Positions 1-7,733 of a stretch of DNA of 64,000 nt are shown piece after piece. This DNA comes from Sporolactobacillus laevolacticus DSM 442. GTDB lineage: Bacteria > Bacillota > Bacilli > Bacillales > Sporolactobacillaceae. The translations under genes were made by a program, and so were the position numbers. Below the pieces are notes generated by a model that made no database searches, was not told where the DNA came from, and saw nothing but the letters and a program-made list of their open reading frames with translations. Each line of letters starts with the position of its first letter. Position 1 is the stretch's first letter. The stretch spans positions 62,760 through 126,759 of the forward strand of contig NZ_AWTC01000004.1 of the NCBI RefSeq assembly GCF_000497245.1, in the 5' to 3' direction.

Positions 1-30
1 AAATGTTTTTCCTGTAAAAATACGAAACAT
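1..30 (-). CDS. 5' end of an unidentified gene cut by the left window edge
   Basis: On the minus strand an AAGGAGG ribosome binding site (44-38) lies 7 nt before an ATG at 30-28, and an open frame beginning MFRIFTGKTF runs off the window. A second ATG at 34-32 is too close to the Shine-Dalgarno. The product cannot be identified from ten residues. It lies directly downstream of the TetR gene in the same direction, with a TetR-type inverted repeat between them, so it is probably that regulator's target. Confidence 0.4.
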   Translation of the reverse strand, partial: MFRIFTGKTF

Positions 31-47
31 TCATTTTCCTCCTTATT

Positions 48-69
48 ATTCACTGACCAATCAGTGAAT
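48..69. promoter_or_regulatory. TetR-type inverted repeat before the left-edge gene
   Basis: ATTCACTGA (48-56) and TCAGTGAAT (61-69) form a perfect 9-bp inverted repeat with a 4-nt spacer. It resembles the 26-bp palindrome upstream of the adjacent TetR gene (both contain TTCA, TGA and TCAGT elements). A shared TetR-family repressor is the simplest reading, which is inference. Confidence 0.5.
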
Positions 70-90
70 TAAAATGTAAAATAATAATCG

Positions 91-738
91 TTAAATTTGC
101 CAGCACTCTAATAAAAAATCGATATTAACGATAATATAGCGCTCAGAGTCTTCATTGAGTTCGTATTCACCCATAATGAAGACCCGTTCAAAAATATGAC
201 TTTGAAAGGTGCTGGCCAACTGACGTGCCATAAGTTTGCAATTGAGCGGACGCAATTCTCCATTTAAGACTCGTTTTTCTAGAAGCGTAGCAATTTGATC
301 AATAACCGCATGAAATGTATCGACAACCCAAGTGGTTTGCTCCTTTTTCAATAAAGGCTGTTCATGAAACAGAATCATCAATGTTTTTCGATTGGTGTCG
401 GACGTGATGGTCTCCCACATCCCTCGAAAGAGGTTGATGAGCATGTCGCGAATAGGCGCTTGTTGATCGACATCTTGAAGAAGCCGACGAATCAATTGGA
501 ACTTATATTCAGTTGCTTCTTGGATGATTGAATCCAGAATTTGCTGTTTTCCTTCAGGGAAATAGTAGTACAATAATCCGTCAGCCATGCCGATCGATCG
601 GTTGATCTCTTTGCTCGATGTATTATGGAATCCTTTTTCAGCGAATAAATCTCTTGCAGATTCTAATAATTGTTTTTTTCGTTCGATTGCCTGAAGATCT
701 CTACTCGTCAGGCTTTTTTTTCGTGATGATCCGGCCAT
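91..738 (-). CDS. TetR/AcrR family transcriptional regulator
   Basis: A 215-aa DNA-binding repressor. The N-terminal TetR helix-turn-helix covers about residues 20-65 (ARDLFAEKGF, then KEINRSIGMADGLLYYYF), followed by an all-helical ligand-binding and dimerisation domain. I chose the ATG at 738 because GAGGTG lies 7 nt upstream; the GTG two codons earlier overlaps that site. A perfect palindrome sits about 90 bp upstream and a related inverted repeat lies just past its 3' end before the next gene, so it probably represses itself and that neighbour. The ligand is unknown. Family assignment is firm, the target is inferred. Confidence 0.85.
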   Translation of the reverse strand: MAGSSRKKSLTSRDLQAIERKKQLLESARDLFAEKGFHNTSSKEINRSIGMADGLLYYYFPEGKQQILDSIIQEATEYKFQLIRRLLQDVDQQAPIRDMLINLFRGMWETITSDTNRKTLMILFHEQPLLKKEQTTWVVDTFHAVIDQIATLLEKRVLNGELRPLNCKLMARQLASTFQSHIFERVFIMGEYELNEDSERYIIVNIDFLLECWQI

Positions 739-825
739 ATTCACTCACCTCATGGTCAATCGTAATCGTTAGAGGAGGTGAACGTCAATACACTACGGTT
801 GCCTCCTTCCGGCATATAAAATCAA

Positions 826-851
826 TTTCATTGACTGATCAGTCAATGAAA
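826..851. promoter_or_regulatory. 26-bp perfect palindromic operator
   Basis: TTTCATTGACTGA and its exact reverse complement are adjacent at 826-851. The core TGACTGATCAGTCA is a typical TetR-family operator. It lies upstream of the TetR gene starting at 738, consistent with autorepression. Confidence 0.7.
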
Positions 852-1032
852 TTATAGCTGATTCTTTTTTAATCGTCAACAAGTGTTCTTCGGTATCTGT
901 GAGATGAATGAAATAATTCCCTGAATTTTTTACCACTCAAGAAGTGGCGGTTCCAAACGTTAAATTTGGTTTTGCTCCATATTGATCACTGTAGCCACAA
1001 AGGAATATAATTATACTACGGAGGGTTGCACG

Positions 1033-1317
1033 GTGAAGATAAAACCTTCAGCATCTATTAGAAAAAACTACAATGAAATAGCGGAATTGTGCAGAGAAAG
1101 CGGTGAACCGGTCTACCTGACAAAAAATGGTGAAGGTGACCTTGTTGTCATGGATATCGAAGCATTCATAAAACGTGAAAGTATGTTGAGACTGAGGGAA
1201 CATTTGGTAGCGGCTGAAGAAGATCGATTACATGGGAAACAAGGGTACACCATTGATGAAACAACCTCATTCATACGCAATGCAGTCCAAGAGGTTTTAG
1301 ATGGAAAACGAAAATAA
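1033..1317 (+). CDS. Type II antitoxin, Phd/YefM family
   Basis: A 94-aa protein starting at a GTG, chosen because GGAGGG (1020-1025) lies 7 nt upstream. The YefM/Phd fold is recognisable: an N-terminal DNA-binding half (KPSASIRKNYNEIAELCR), the strand pattern EPVYLTKNGEGDLVVMDIEAF, then a helical toxin-neutralising tail. Proteins of this family bind their own promoter and neutralise a RelE/ParE-type toxin encoded just downstream. Here the overlapping downstream frame is only a truncated toxin, so the antitoxin looks like an orphan. Family call is confident; present activity is unknown. Confidence 0.8.
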   Translation: MKIKPSASIRKNYNEIAELCRESGEPVYLTKNGEGDLVVMDIEAFIKRESMLRLREHLVAAEEDRLHGKQGYTIDETTSFIRNAVQEVLDGKRK

Positions 1318-1441
1318 GCGATATACGGTTATTGTATCGGAGAAAGCAGCAGAAATACTGGTATCACATGCTCGGTTTCTTGCAAATGTTAGTGAAGGCG
1401 CGGCAAAAAAACTCATCGAAGATTGTCCGGTGCACTTTTAA
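1301..1441 (+). pseudogene. Truncated RelE/ParE-type toxin
   Basis: An ATG at 1301 inside the antitoxin 3' end opens a 46-aa frame (beginning MENENKRYTVIVSEKAAEIL, containing SHARFLANVSEGAAKKL) that stops at 1439-1441. The opening matches the N-terminus of RelE/ParE-family toxins, which are usually about 90-110 aa with catalytic residues in the C-terminal half. That half is missing and no continuation was seen in other frames. The 17-nt overlap with the antitoxin is typical of an intact operon, so the toxin was probably lost by deletion. Confidence 0.6.
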
Positions 1442-1461
1442 TACTAAAGAATGAGGGCACA

Positions 1462-2328
1462 TTATTCTGATGATTGTTGCTTTCTAAATGTATAAGACAA
1501 CGCGATGAAAATGAACAAAATACCGAGAATCTGCAAATAAGCAGGCACAAATCCGGTAATCAATACATCCAGCAGAATCGCGACCAGAGGATCCAGATAG
1601 GTAAGAGCGGAAATCACGGGTGTTGGGAGCGAGCGGATGCTTCCATAAAACAGCAAATAAACGATACCTGTATGAACGATTCCGGTAAAGATGCTGTAAA
1701 ACCAGTTGGCTGCGGTTAAGTGCATGAAGAATGAGTAATGAACAAATGGCAGCAGCATGATCACACCGATAAAGGTTTGAATAATCGTTACCAGATAAGG
1801 GCTAGCTTGCTTAATGTACTTTCCGGTGATGATTACGAAAGCGTACAGTAAAGAAGCAGCAAGCGCATAGAACGGGCCAACAACGGATTTACCGCCAGAT
1901 AGATCGTTAATACTGATGCCTGATATCAGAACGGTACCGATAAAAGCAAGGACAACAGCTAGGATACCGAGCAATTTAATCCGGTCTTTGAAAAAGATCC
2001 AACCGATAATAAGCACGATAATCGGAGCCAGATTATAGATTGAGATCGCAACGGTAATTGCTGTTTTTTCAAATGAAGCAAAGAAAAAAATCCAGTTAAG
2101 GACGAGAAACACGCCGCCAATCAAGATGGCGGTCATTTCTTTTTTCTGCCATGTTTCTCGCGTATACTTCCCACTGATCAACCAGTAGGCAGTGAGAAAG
2201 ACCGTTGCGCTAATGCAGCGGACAAAAACCAGCTCCAGAGACGGAAGCCCGGACAGCCGCGAAAAGAAACCGATCGAACCAAAAATGGTCATAGCAATAC
2301 TTAGTTTAATTAAAGCGGACTTGTTCAC
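1462..2328 (-). CDS. EamA/DMT family permease
   Basis: A 288-aa integral membrane protein with ten predicted transmembrane helices in two repeated EamA domains (about residues 5-135 and 150-283), the architecture of drug/metabolite transporters such as RhaT/YdcZ-type permeases. It starts at a GTG, with AAGGAG about 11 nt upstream. The substrate cannot be deduced. It stands alone between the toxin remnant and the TetR gene, with no convincing partner. Family assignment is firm. Confidence 0.85.
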   Translation of the reverse strand: MNKSALIKLSIAMTIFGSIGFFSRLSGLPSLELVFVRCISATVFLTAYWLISGKYTRETWQKKEMTAILIGGVFLVLNWIFFFASFEKTAITVAISIYNLAPIIVLIIGWIFFKDRIKLLGILAVVLAFIGTVLISGISINDLSGGKSVVGPFYALAASLLYAFVIITGKYIKQASPYLVTIIQTFIGVIMLLPFVHYSFFMHLTAANWFYSIFTGIVHTGIVYLLFYGSIRSLPTPVISALTYLDPLVAILLDVLITGFVPAYLQILGILFIFIALSYTFRKQQSSE

Positions 2329-2388
2329 TGATGTATGTGCTCCTTTGATGCTAAAATAATACTGGACTTAGATTATAGTACGGTATCT

Positions 2389-3000
2389 TCATCGTTTCTC
2401 AATAAAAAGCGGTTCAAGTAATGTTTTGTTGAAGTTTTCGATCACTTCTTTTGCAGAATACCCACTTTTTTGGCGAAGAAAATTATATATTTTGGGATTC
2501 ATAGAAGCAATCAGTGTATGGGCGGTAAAATCCGCATTAATCGGCCGTGCTTCTTTTTTTTCACTCGCCTCTTCAAGCAGAGAGCAAATGGTCTGATGGA
2601 AAAAAATATAAGGCGCTTTTTCGTAGAACGGCTTTGCGTTATTTGTACATGTTATGAATGAGTGAATCGTCTCAAAAAGTTGCGCGTGCTTCTCTAGAAA
2701 ATTGAGATGCAGTTTAAGGAGCGCCAGCATTCTTTCTTTTACTGGTTTTGATTTCAGTTCTGCTAAGCTTTGGAGTGTTTTAACCTGCAAACAATGAAAA
2801 TTTTCACTCATTAATTCTAGGCAAAGCTCGCCTTTATTCGCATAACGGCGATACATCGTGCCCTGTCCCACATTCGCGGCCTTTGCAATCTGATGCATGC
2901 TGACATTCTCAACACCGTATTTAGAGAATAAGGATTCAGTTGTCTGTAAAATTGATTTGCTTATTTCATTTGCATCTCTGCGTTGCGTTTGATCAGACAT
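2389..3000 (-). CDS. TetR family repressor of the adjacent DHA2 pump
   Basis: A 203-aa TetR regulator with an N-terminal HTH (SILQTTESLFSKYGVENVSM, then QIAKAANVGQGTMYRRYANK). I prefer the ATG at 3000, preceded by AAAGGAG, over an upstream TTG that lacks a ribosome site. It is divergent from the DHA2 efflux gene at 3193. Two identical 14-bp palindromes lie between the genes, one in the spacer of the pump promoter, so it almost certainly represses the pump and probably itself, as QacR and LmrA do for their pumps (family knowledge). The inducer is unknown. Confidence 0.85.
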   Translation of the reverse strand: MSDQTQRRDANEISKSILQTTESLFSKYGVENVSMHQIAKAANVGQGTMYRRYANKGELCLELMSENFHCLQVKTLQSLAELKSKPVKERMLALLKLHLNFLEKHAQLFETIHSFITCTNNAKPFYEKAPYIFFHQTICSLLEEASEKKEARPINADFTAHTLIASMNPKIYNFLRQKSGYSAKEVIENFNKTLLEPLFIEKR

Positions 3001-3038
3001 ACAAAGTAGATCTCCTTTTCTTGAATCGAGTAAATGAT

Positions 3039-3067
3039 TTGACAAGCGGACAATTGTCCGTTAATAT
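3039..3067 (+). promoter_or_regulatory. Sigma-A promoter of the DHA2 pump
   Basis: TTGACA (3039-3044), a 17-bp spacer, and TAATAT (3062-3067). The first TetR operator lies inside the spacer, so bound repressor would block RNA polymerase. The implied leader to the ATG at 3193 is about 120 nt. Confidence 0.75.
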
Positions 3068-3093
3068 TTTTCTATGCATCGGACAATTGTCCG
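3047..3093. promoter_or_regulatory. Twin TetR operators
   Basis: The palindrome CGGACAATTGTCCG occurs exactly twice, at 3047-3060 and 3080-3093. The copies are 33 bp apart, three helical turns, so dimers would bind the same face of the DNA. One copy is within the promoter spacer and one is just downstream of the -10. Confidence 0.8.
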
Positions 3094-3192
3094 CATAAAT
3101 GTCTGTTCTTTTGATTTATTGTAAAGATTAATTGATAGCAGGTCAACAATGAGGGTCCCTGGATAAATGATTCGTAAATTGGAGGATGAGGT

Positions 3193-4662
3193 ATGGCTTT
3201 AAATGAAACATCAGATATTCGCTCTGATCAGGCAACGTCAATAAAGGGGATTATTGCCCCGCTGTTGGCGATTATTGTCGGTATGTTTATGGTTATTTTA
3301 GATGGAACAGCAATGAATGTTGCGCTTCCTGGATTGGTTAAGGATTTTGACAGTAAGATTTCTGTTGTTCAGTGGGCGGTGACTGGGTACGCGCTGGCAC
3401 AAGCAGCAGTTATTCCGCTTGCCGGCTGGCTTTCTGATCGCTTCGGCGCAAAAAAGGTTTTTCTTTTTTCAGTGATTATGTTTACGGTTGGCTCAGGATT
3501 ATGCGCGCTTGCTTCAGGAGTGGAACAGCTTATTGCGTTCCGAGTGCTCCAGGGCCTTGGCGGCGGGATGGTTGCCCCGATTGCGATGGCTTTTGTTTAC
3601 CGCCTGAGTCCTCGTGATAAAGTAGGTGCGGTCATGGGGATGATCGGCATCCCAATGCTGCTTGCTCCGGCACTCGGACCGGTTTTATCTGGCTGGCTCG
3701 TTGATTATGCAAGCTGGCACTGGATTTTCCTTATTAATCTGCCCGTCGGTGTACTCGCTGTTTTTGCTGGCATTCGCACAATGCCGAATCTTGAACGTCA
3801 ATCTGTGCCCGCACTGGATGTTCTGGGTATGTTTCTCGCTCCGATCGCCTTTGCTTCAATTGCTTATGGCGTGAGTGAAGGCGGAACAAGCTGGACATCC
3901 GCGAAAACGATCACCGGCTTAGTCGTAGGTGGCATTGCACTTATTCTTTTTGTCATTACAGAGCTTCGCCGCAAGCAGCCTTTGTTAGAGCTCCGCGTCT
4001 TTCGTTCTGCTGATTTTACAAGAGGAATTATTGTTCAATGGATTACACAAATCGCGTTGTTCGGTACGATGTTTCTCGTTCCGCTGTTTCTTCAGCAAGG
4101 CAAGGGATTTAGCGCGTTCGAATCGGGATTGGCTGTACTTCCGCAAGCGATTGCTGCAGGGATCTTTATGCCAATTGGCGGACGTTTGTTTGATCGTCTG
4201 GGCGCGCGTCCTGTTGTAATTACCGGTTTAGTGTTTGTCACATCAGCAGCATACTTACTGTCAGGCATTTCAGCTGAGGACGGATCGAGCGCACTGATTC
4301 TTCCACTGGCACTTCTCGGAGCCGGAATGGGCTTGTCAATGATGCCGCTCAATACACATATTATCCAAGCGGCCCCGCAAAATATCGTTAGCCGTGTCAC
4401 ATCGCTGACCAATGCCGCGCAGCAAGTCATGATGTCGTTCGCAGTTGCCGGTTTGTCGACGATTCTTTCTGAACGAATGGACCTGCACATGAAAGAAGGC
4501 GTCCAGCCGCTTCACGCACTATCTTCCTCATTTGGAGATACATTCTCTGTATTAGTGGGGATCGCTATTGTAGGGATGATTCTAAGTCTCATGCTTAAGC
4601 GGCCGAAAAAAACAAGTGATGGACCAGAAAGTAAAAAAGTGCCGGTAATGGCTGAGCAATAA
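3193..4662 (+). CDS. MFS multidrug efflux transporter, DHA2 (EmrB/QacA, LmrB-like)
   Basis: A 489-aa, 14-TM proton-driven drug exporter. Visible hallmarks: motif D1-like LDGTAMNVALP near residue 36, motif A GWLSDRFGAKK near 78, and antiporter motif C (APALGPVLSGW) near 155. GGAGG precedes the ATG by 7 nt. It is divergent from its TetR regulator, with twin operators over its promoter, and ends in a strong hairpin. LmrB-type pumps export lincosamides and other drugs, but the substrate here is not readable from sequence. Confidence 0.88.
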   Translation: MALNETSDIRSDQATSIKGIIAPLLAIIVGMFMVILDGTAMNVALPGLVKDFDSKISVVQWAVTGYALAQAAVIPLAGWLSDRFGAKKVFLFSVIMFTVGSGLCALASGVEQLIAFRVLQGLGGGMVAPIAMAFVYRLSPRDKVGAVMGMIGIPMLLAPALGPVLSGWLVDYASWHWIFLINLPVGVLAVFAGIRTMPNLERQSVPALDVLGMFLAPIAFASIAYGVSEGGTSWTSAKTITGLVVGGIALILFVITELRRKQPLLELRVFRSADFTRGIIVQWITQIALFGTMFLVPLFLQQGKGFSAFESGLAVLPQAIAAGIFMPIGGRLFDRLGARPVVITGLVFVTSAAYLLSGISAEDGSSALILPLALLGAGMGLSMMPLNTHIIQAAPQNIVSRVTSLTNAAQQVMMSFAVAGLSTILSERMDLHMKEGVQPLHALSSSFGDTFSVLVGIAIVGMILSLMLKRPKKTSDGPESKKVPVMAEQ

Positions 4663-4682
4663 AAAATTCATTCGAGTAAAAT

Positions 4683-4730
4683 AAAAACGGGCGGGAGAAA
4701 TCGACACATGATTTCTTCCGTCCGTTTTTA
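4683..4730. terminator. Bidirectional intrinsic terminator between the DHA2 pump and fluC
   Basis: A long, slightly imperfect stem (AAAAACGGGCGGGAGAAATC pairing with GATTTCTTCCGTCCGTTTTT) with T-rich flanks on both strands. It separates the convergent pump and fluC genes. Confidence 0.8.
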
Positions 4731-4741
4731 TTGTGGAAAAA

Positions 4742-5107
4742 TTAGCCGAATAAATGTCCGGCGGCGAGTCCGGCATAAATCAGCAGGATACCAAATACAT
4801 AGGTGCCTCCTGCGTAACACAGAAAAAGTGCGAACTTCTTTTCACGTAAAAGTTTCATATTTTCCGCGTTAAGTGTGGAAAAGGTTGTGAAGGTGCCGAT
4901 AAGTCCTGTTGTCAGCAAGAGTAAGAAATGCTGTTCGAGCGGCAACGCGACTACAAAACCGAGAATAAAACAGCCGATCATATTGATGGAAAAGGTGGCA
5001 ATGGGAAATGGAACGTGTTTCTCTCGATCGATTTGTTTGGAAAGTGTCGCTCGACCCAAGACACCAAATACAGCACCGATGGCGACCATAATTCCGTTGA
5101 TTAGCAT
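4742..5107 (-). CDS. crcB: Fluoride channel subunit FluC/CrcB, second gene of pair
   Basis: A 121-aa, four-helix Fluc protein that exports fluoride passively across the membrane. Family marks: INMIGCF in the second helix and GLIGTFTTFST in the third. The ATG at 5107 was chosen because GAGGGGG lies just upstream within the end of the preceding gene; longer starts would run back into that gene. It begins 2 nt after the stop of the other fluC, so the two are translated together. Paired small FluC genes are typical of Bacillales and are thought to form a hetero-oligomer. Confidence 0.9.
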   Translation of the reverse strand: MLINGIMVAIGAVFGVLGRATLSKQIDREKHVPFPIATFSINMIGCFILGFVVALPLEQHFLLLLTTGLIGTFTTFSTLNAENMKLLREKKFALFLCYAGGTYVFGILLIYAGLAAGHLFG

Positions 5108-5109
5108 GA

Positions 5110-5493
5110 TTATGCCCCCTCTTCTGAATGAAGTGCAGAGTGACTGACGAGATAGCCAAGCCAGCAGGCGGCAAGTCCGCATATGATCGTAGCAGAGAAA
5201 TAGAGAGCGGCAAGCAGGATATGTCCGCTATGAACAAGTTTGATGACTTCTAACAGAAAAGAGGAGAGCGTAGTGAACGAACCGATAAAACCGGTACTGA
5301 TTAATGAACGCCATGAATCTGGCAGATTTCTGAAGAAGCGAGACGACTGTGCAATAAAAGTGATGAGAAAACAGCCAATGACATTGATCAATAATGTAGC
5401 AAATGGGAAAGGCGGGACTTGGATGATGCATTCCAATGCATATCTTGTCAGTGCACCGAGGATGCCAAACAAAATGAGCAGTAAATAAGACAA
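5110..5493 (-). CDS. crcB: Fluoride channel subunit FluC/CrcB, first gene of pair
   Basis: A 127-aa Fluc paralogue with FGILGALTRYALE at the N-terminus, INVIGCFLITF in helix 2 and GFIGSFTTLSSFLLE in helix 3. It uses a TTG start with AAAGGAGG 7 nt upstream. It lies directly downstream of a fluoride riboswitch and terminator and is tightly coupled to the second subunit. Function as a dual-topology fluoride channel is established for the family, and the riboswitch confirms the substrate. Confidence 0.92.
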   Translation of the reverse strand: MSYLLLILFGILGALTRYALECIIQVPPFPFATLLINVIGCFLITFIAQSSRFFRNLPDSWRSLISTGFIGSFTTLSSFLLEVIKLVHSGHILLAALYFSATIICGLAACWLGYLVSHSALHSEEGA

Positions 5494-5512
5494 AACGATT
5501 CCTCCTTTAATA

Positions 5513-5570
5513 AAAAAACAAAAACGCCTACCTCAAATTACCCTTAAAAAAGGGGATCAAGGTAGACGTT
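5513..5570 (-). terminator. Riboswitch-controlled terminator of the fluC operon
   Basis: On the minus strand AACGTCTACCT pairs with AGGTAGGCGTT (one G-U) and is followed by TTTGTTTTTTT. The 5' arm is the same sequence that forms the aptamer pseudoknot, so aptamer and terminator are mutually exclusive. Fluoride binding should permit read-through. Confidence 0.85.
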
Positions 5571-5619
5571 ATTAGCTGATTCTAGTACAGCGGTTGAAGG
5601 CGAACGTCATCGCCTATTT
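5560..5619 (-). promoter_or_regulatory. Fluoride (crcB) riboswitch aptamer
   Basis: The minus strand reads TAGGCGATGACGTTCGCC, then AACCGCTG, a short loop, CAGCTAAT, and AACGTCTACC. This matches the crcB motif: a GGCG/CGCC hairpin whose loop (GACGTT) pairs with the downstream AACGTC as a pseudoknot, and a CGCTG/CAGC-type second stem. It lies directly before two fluoride-channel genes and overlaps a terminator, giving a transcriptional ON switch for fluoride. Confidence 0.92.
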
Positions 5620-5807
5620 ACTAGACATCATACCGCACAACACGGGCGAGTACAACCTGATGGTTGAATGGAAAGCTGTTTTTCGCCTTATCTCTTTTTT
5701 TCTGAAGAGGGTCGCGGATCAATTGTAACGCTGGGCCTCTATTTAGGGTGTATAAAATAATTGATATGAATTCATGCAACGTCGTAACAAAAGTTACAAA
5801 AAAGGCC
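5620..5807. other. Divergent intergenic region between fluC and lctP
   Basis: No gene seen. It should hold the fluC promoter on the minus strand. It contains the small inverted repeat GTAAC-AAAA-GTTAC at 5784-5797, upstream of the lctP promoter, which could be an operator or a stray unit of the dispersed GTAAC repeats. Confidence 0.4.
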
Positions 5808-5836
5808 TTATTCATTAATGAAAGCGCTGTTATAAT
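5808..5836 (+). promoter_or_regulatory. Probable lctP promoter with overlapping CcpA cre site
   Basis: TATAAT at 5831-5836 follows a weak -35 (TTATTC, 5808-5813) with a 17-bp spacer. TGAAAGCGCTGTTA (5819-5832) matches the cre consensus TGWNANCGNTNWCA except for one base and lies between the two boxes, so carbon catabolite repression by CcpA is likely (inference). Confidence 0.6.
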
Positions 5837-6011
5837 AAAGATGTTGGATAGGATACTAGTTTTAACAAAGCCATATGAAGAAAGGGAGAATGAAAAAGCA
5901 AAGATAACAGTTTCAGCTTATGAATGACGGTACATATTTTGTTCAATAATTATTAAGTAGGTAAGATGTACAATTAAAAAGCAGCAGCTAAACAAGCAGG
6001 AGGTGTAGACA

Positions 6012-7610
6012 ATGACTTGGACACAAATCTACGATCCGGGACACAATATATTTATATCTGCGGCAATTGCCGCTTTACCAATTGTTTTTTTCTTTTTAGC
6101 CCTAACGCTTTTTAAGATTAAGGGATATCTTGCTGCATTCTTGACTGTGCTTATTGCTGTAGCAGTTGCCTTGAACTTCTATCATATGCCGGTGAAGGCT
6201 GTTATTGGTGCGGCAAGTTATGGAGCCACCTACTCGATTTGGCCGATCGCATATATTGTTTTTGGCGCCGTCTTTTTATATAAATTGACGGTGAAAAGTG
6301 GAGCGTTTGAAGTGATTCGTCAATCCATTATCTCTCTGACGGATGATCCGAGAGTCCAAATACTTATTGTTGGCTTTGTTTTTAACTCATTTCTCGAGGG
6401 GGCGGCGGGATTCGGCGCTCCTATTGCGATTACAGCCGCACTGCTTGTCGGTCTCGGCTTTGATCCGATAAAAGCGGCGGGGTTATGCCTCGTTGCCAAT
6501 ATCGCTCCGGGATCATTTGGAGCAATTGGCATTCCGGTGATTGTTGCCGGTCAGGTTACAGGGCTCTCACCCAACTTGATCGCAGCGCAGCTGTCCACGT
6601 TCATGCCCTATATTTCCTTCACCGTCCCATTCCTAATTGTAGCGATTTTGAGTGGTTTTAAAGGCGTGAAAGAAGTATGGCGGCCAACGTTGGTTACGGC
6701 GCTTTCCTATTCACTGACACAGTGGTTCACCATTCGTTTCATTGGTCCTGAGCTTCCGGATATCACGTCGGCTATTGTTTCTTTAAGCTGCCTTGCCGTA
6801 TTTTTAAAAATAGGGAAAAAGGGTCAATCACCTGCTTCAGAAAACCATTTGACTTTAGGAAGCATCATAAAAGGATGGTCTCCCTTTATCATTTTGACAG
6901 TGTTTGTTTTGATTTGGTGCTCAAGCATCTTCAAGCAAATGTTTTCCCCATCAGGAATTCTTGCAGGGACCACCGTCAATATTCCTATTCCATGGCTGAA
7001 CAATGTGGTGATGAAGGTAGCCCCACTGGTTCCGAAAACGACGCCTTACCCGGCGATTCTGACGCTTGATTTTATTTCGGCGACCGGTACAGCAATTTTT
7101 CTCGCTTGCGTGACAACAATGCTTCTATTGAAGATTAATCTGCGTGCGGGTAAACAAGTATTTGTTGAGACTGCTAAAGAACTCTATAAACCGATTATGA
7201 CCATCATGTTCGTTCTCTCATTTGCTTTTATAGCTAATTATTCGGGTGAGTCAGCGACACTTGGTATCGCTTTGGCTCGTACTGCACAGTATTTCCCAGC
7301 AGTCTCACCTATCCTTGGCTGGCTTGGTGTGTTTCTGACAGGTTCGGTTGTATCGGCGAATGCACTTTTCGGAGGGTTGCAGCACACGACGGCTAACCAG
7401 ATCGGCGTTTCTCCGCTTATTTTGATAACAGCAAATGTCGCAGGAGGTACAATGGCGAAAATGTTGTCACCACAATCCATTGCCGTAGCGGCAGGTGCGG
7501 TTGGTCTAGCAGGAAGAGAGTCGGCGCTCTTTCGCTTTACAATAAAATACAGTCTAATCTTTCTCGGCATTGTTTGTTTTGTGATTTTTATCCAGTCGCT
7601 GAATTTTTAA
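6012..7610 (+). CDS. lctP: L-lactate permease, LctP family
   Basis: A 532-aa membrane protein with about 12-14 TM helices, full length for the family. It takes up or exchanges lactate (and glycolate) with protons. Family signatures include the NSFLEGAAGFGAPIAI block near residue 125, the NIAPGSFGAIGIPVIVAGQ block near 162, and the C-terminal GGTMAKMLSPQSIAVA block. AGGAGG lies 8 nt before the ATG. It is a single gene with a roughly 170-nt leader and a cre-overlapped promoter, so expression is probably highest when preferred sugar is gone. Confidence 0.92.
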   Translation: MTWTQIYDPGHNIFISAAIAALPIVFFFLALTLFKIKGYLAAFLTVLIAVAVALNFYHMPVKAVIGAASYGATYSIWPIAYIVFGAVFLYKLTVKSGAFEVIRQSIISLTDDPRVQILIVGFVFNSFLEGAAGFGAPIAITAALLVGLGFDPIKAAGLCLVANIAPGSFGAIGIPVIVAGQVTGLSPNLIAAQLSTFMPYISFTVPFLIVAILSGFKGVKEVWRPTLVTALSYSLTQWFTIRFIGPELPDITSAIVSLSCLAVFLKIGKKGQSPASENHLTLGSIIKGWSPFIILTVFVLIWCSSIFKQMFSPSGILAGTTVNIPIPWLNNVVMKVAPLVPKTTPYPAILTLDFISATGTAIFLACVTTMLLLKINLRAGKQVFVETAKELYKPIMTIMFVLSFAFIANYSGESATLGIALARTAQYFPAVSPILGWLGVFLTGSVVSANALFGGLQHTTANQIGVSPLILITANVAGGTMAKMLSPQSIAVAAGAVGLAGRESALFRFTIKYSLIFLGIVCFVIFIQSLNF

Positions 7611-7667
7611 TTACAAGTGTGCTGATTTGCAATCATTTTTCAGACGGTTTTTCAGTGGAATAAAAAA

Positions 7668-7710
7668 ACGCCTCCCTTGATCCTTTGACAAAAGGATGAA
7701 GGGAGGCGTT
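7668..7710. terminator. Strong bidirectional terminator
   Basis: AACGCCTCCCTT pairs with AAGGGAGGCGTT, and the inner arms GATCC/GGAT extend the stem. There is a run of seven T on the minus strand. It ends the ferritin-like gene and probably lctP. Confidence 0.8.
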
Positions 7711-7733
7711 ATTCGCTGACTTCAGACAGCACT

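Noticed and set aside
7668-7710. Second riboswitch resembling the fluC leader
   Set aside because: The hairpin looks like the fluC terminator, but no aptamer elements (GGCGATG, pseudoknot) precede it; it is a 3' terminator of the ferritin-like gene.
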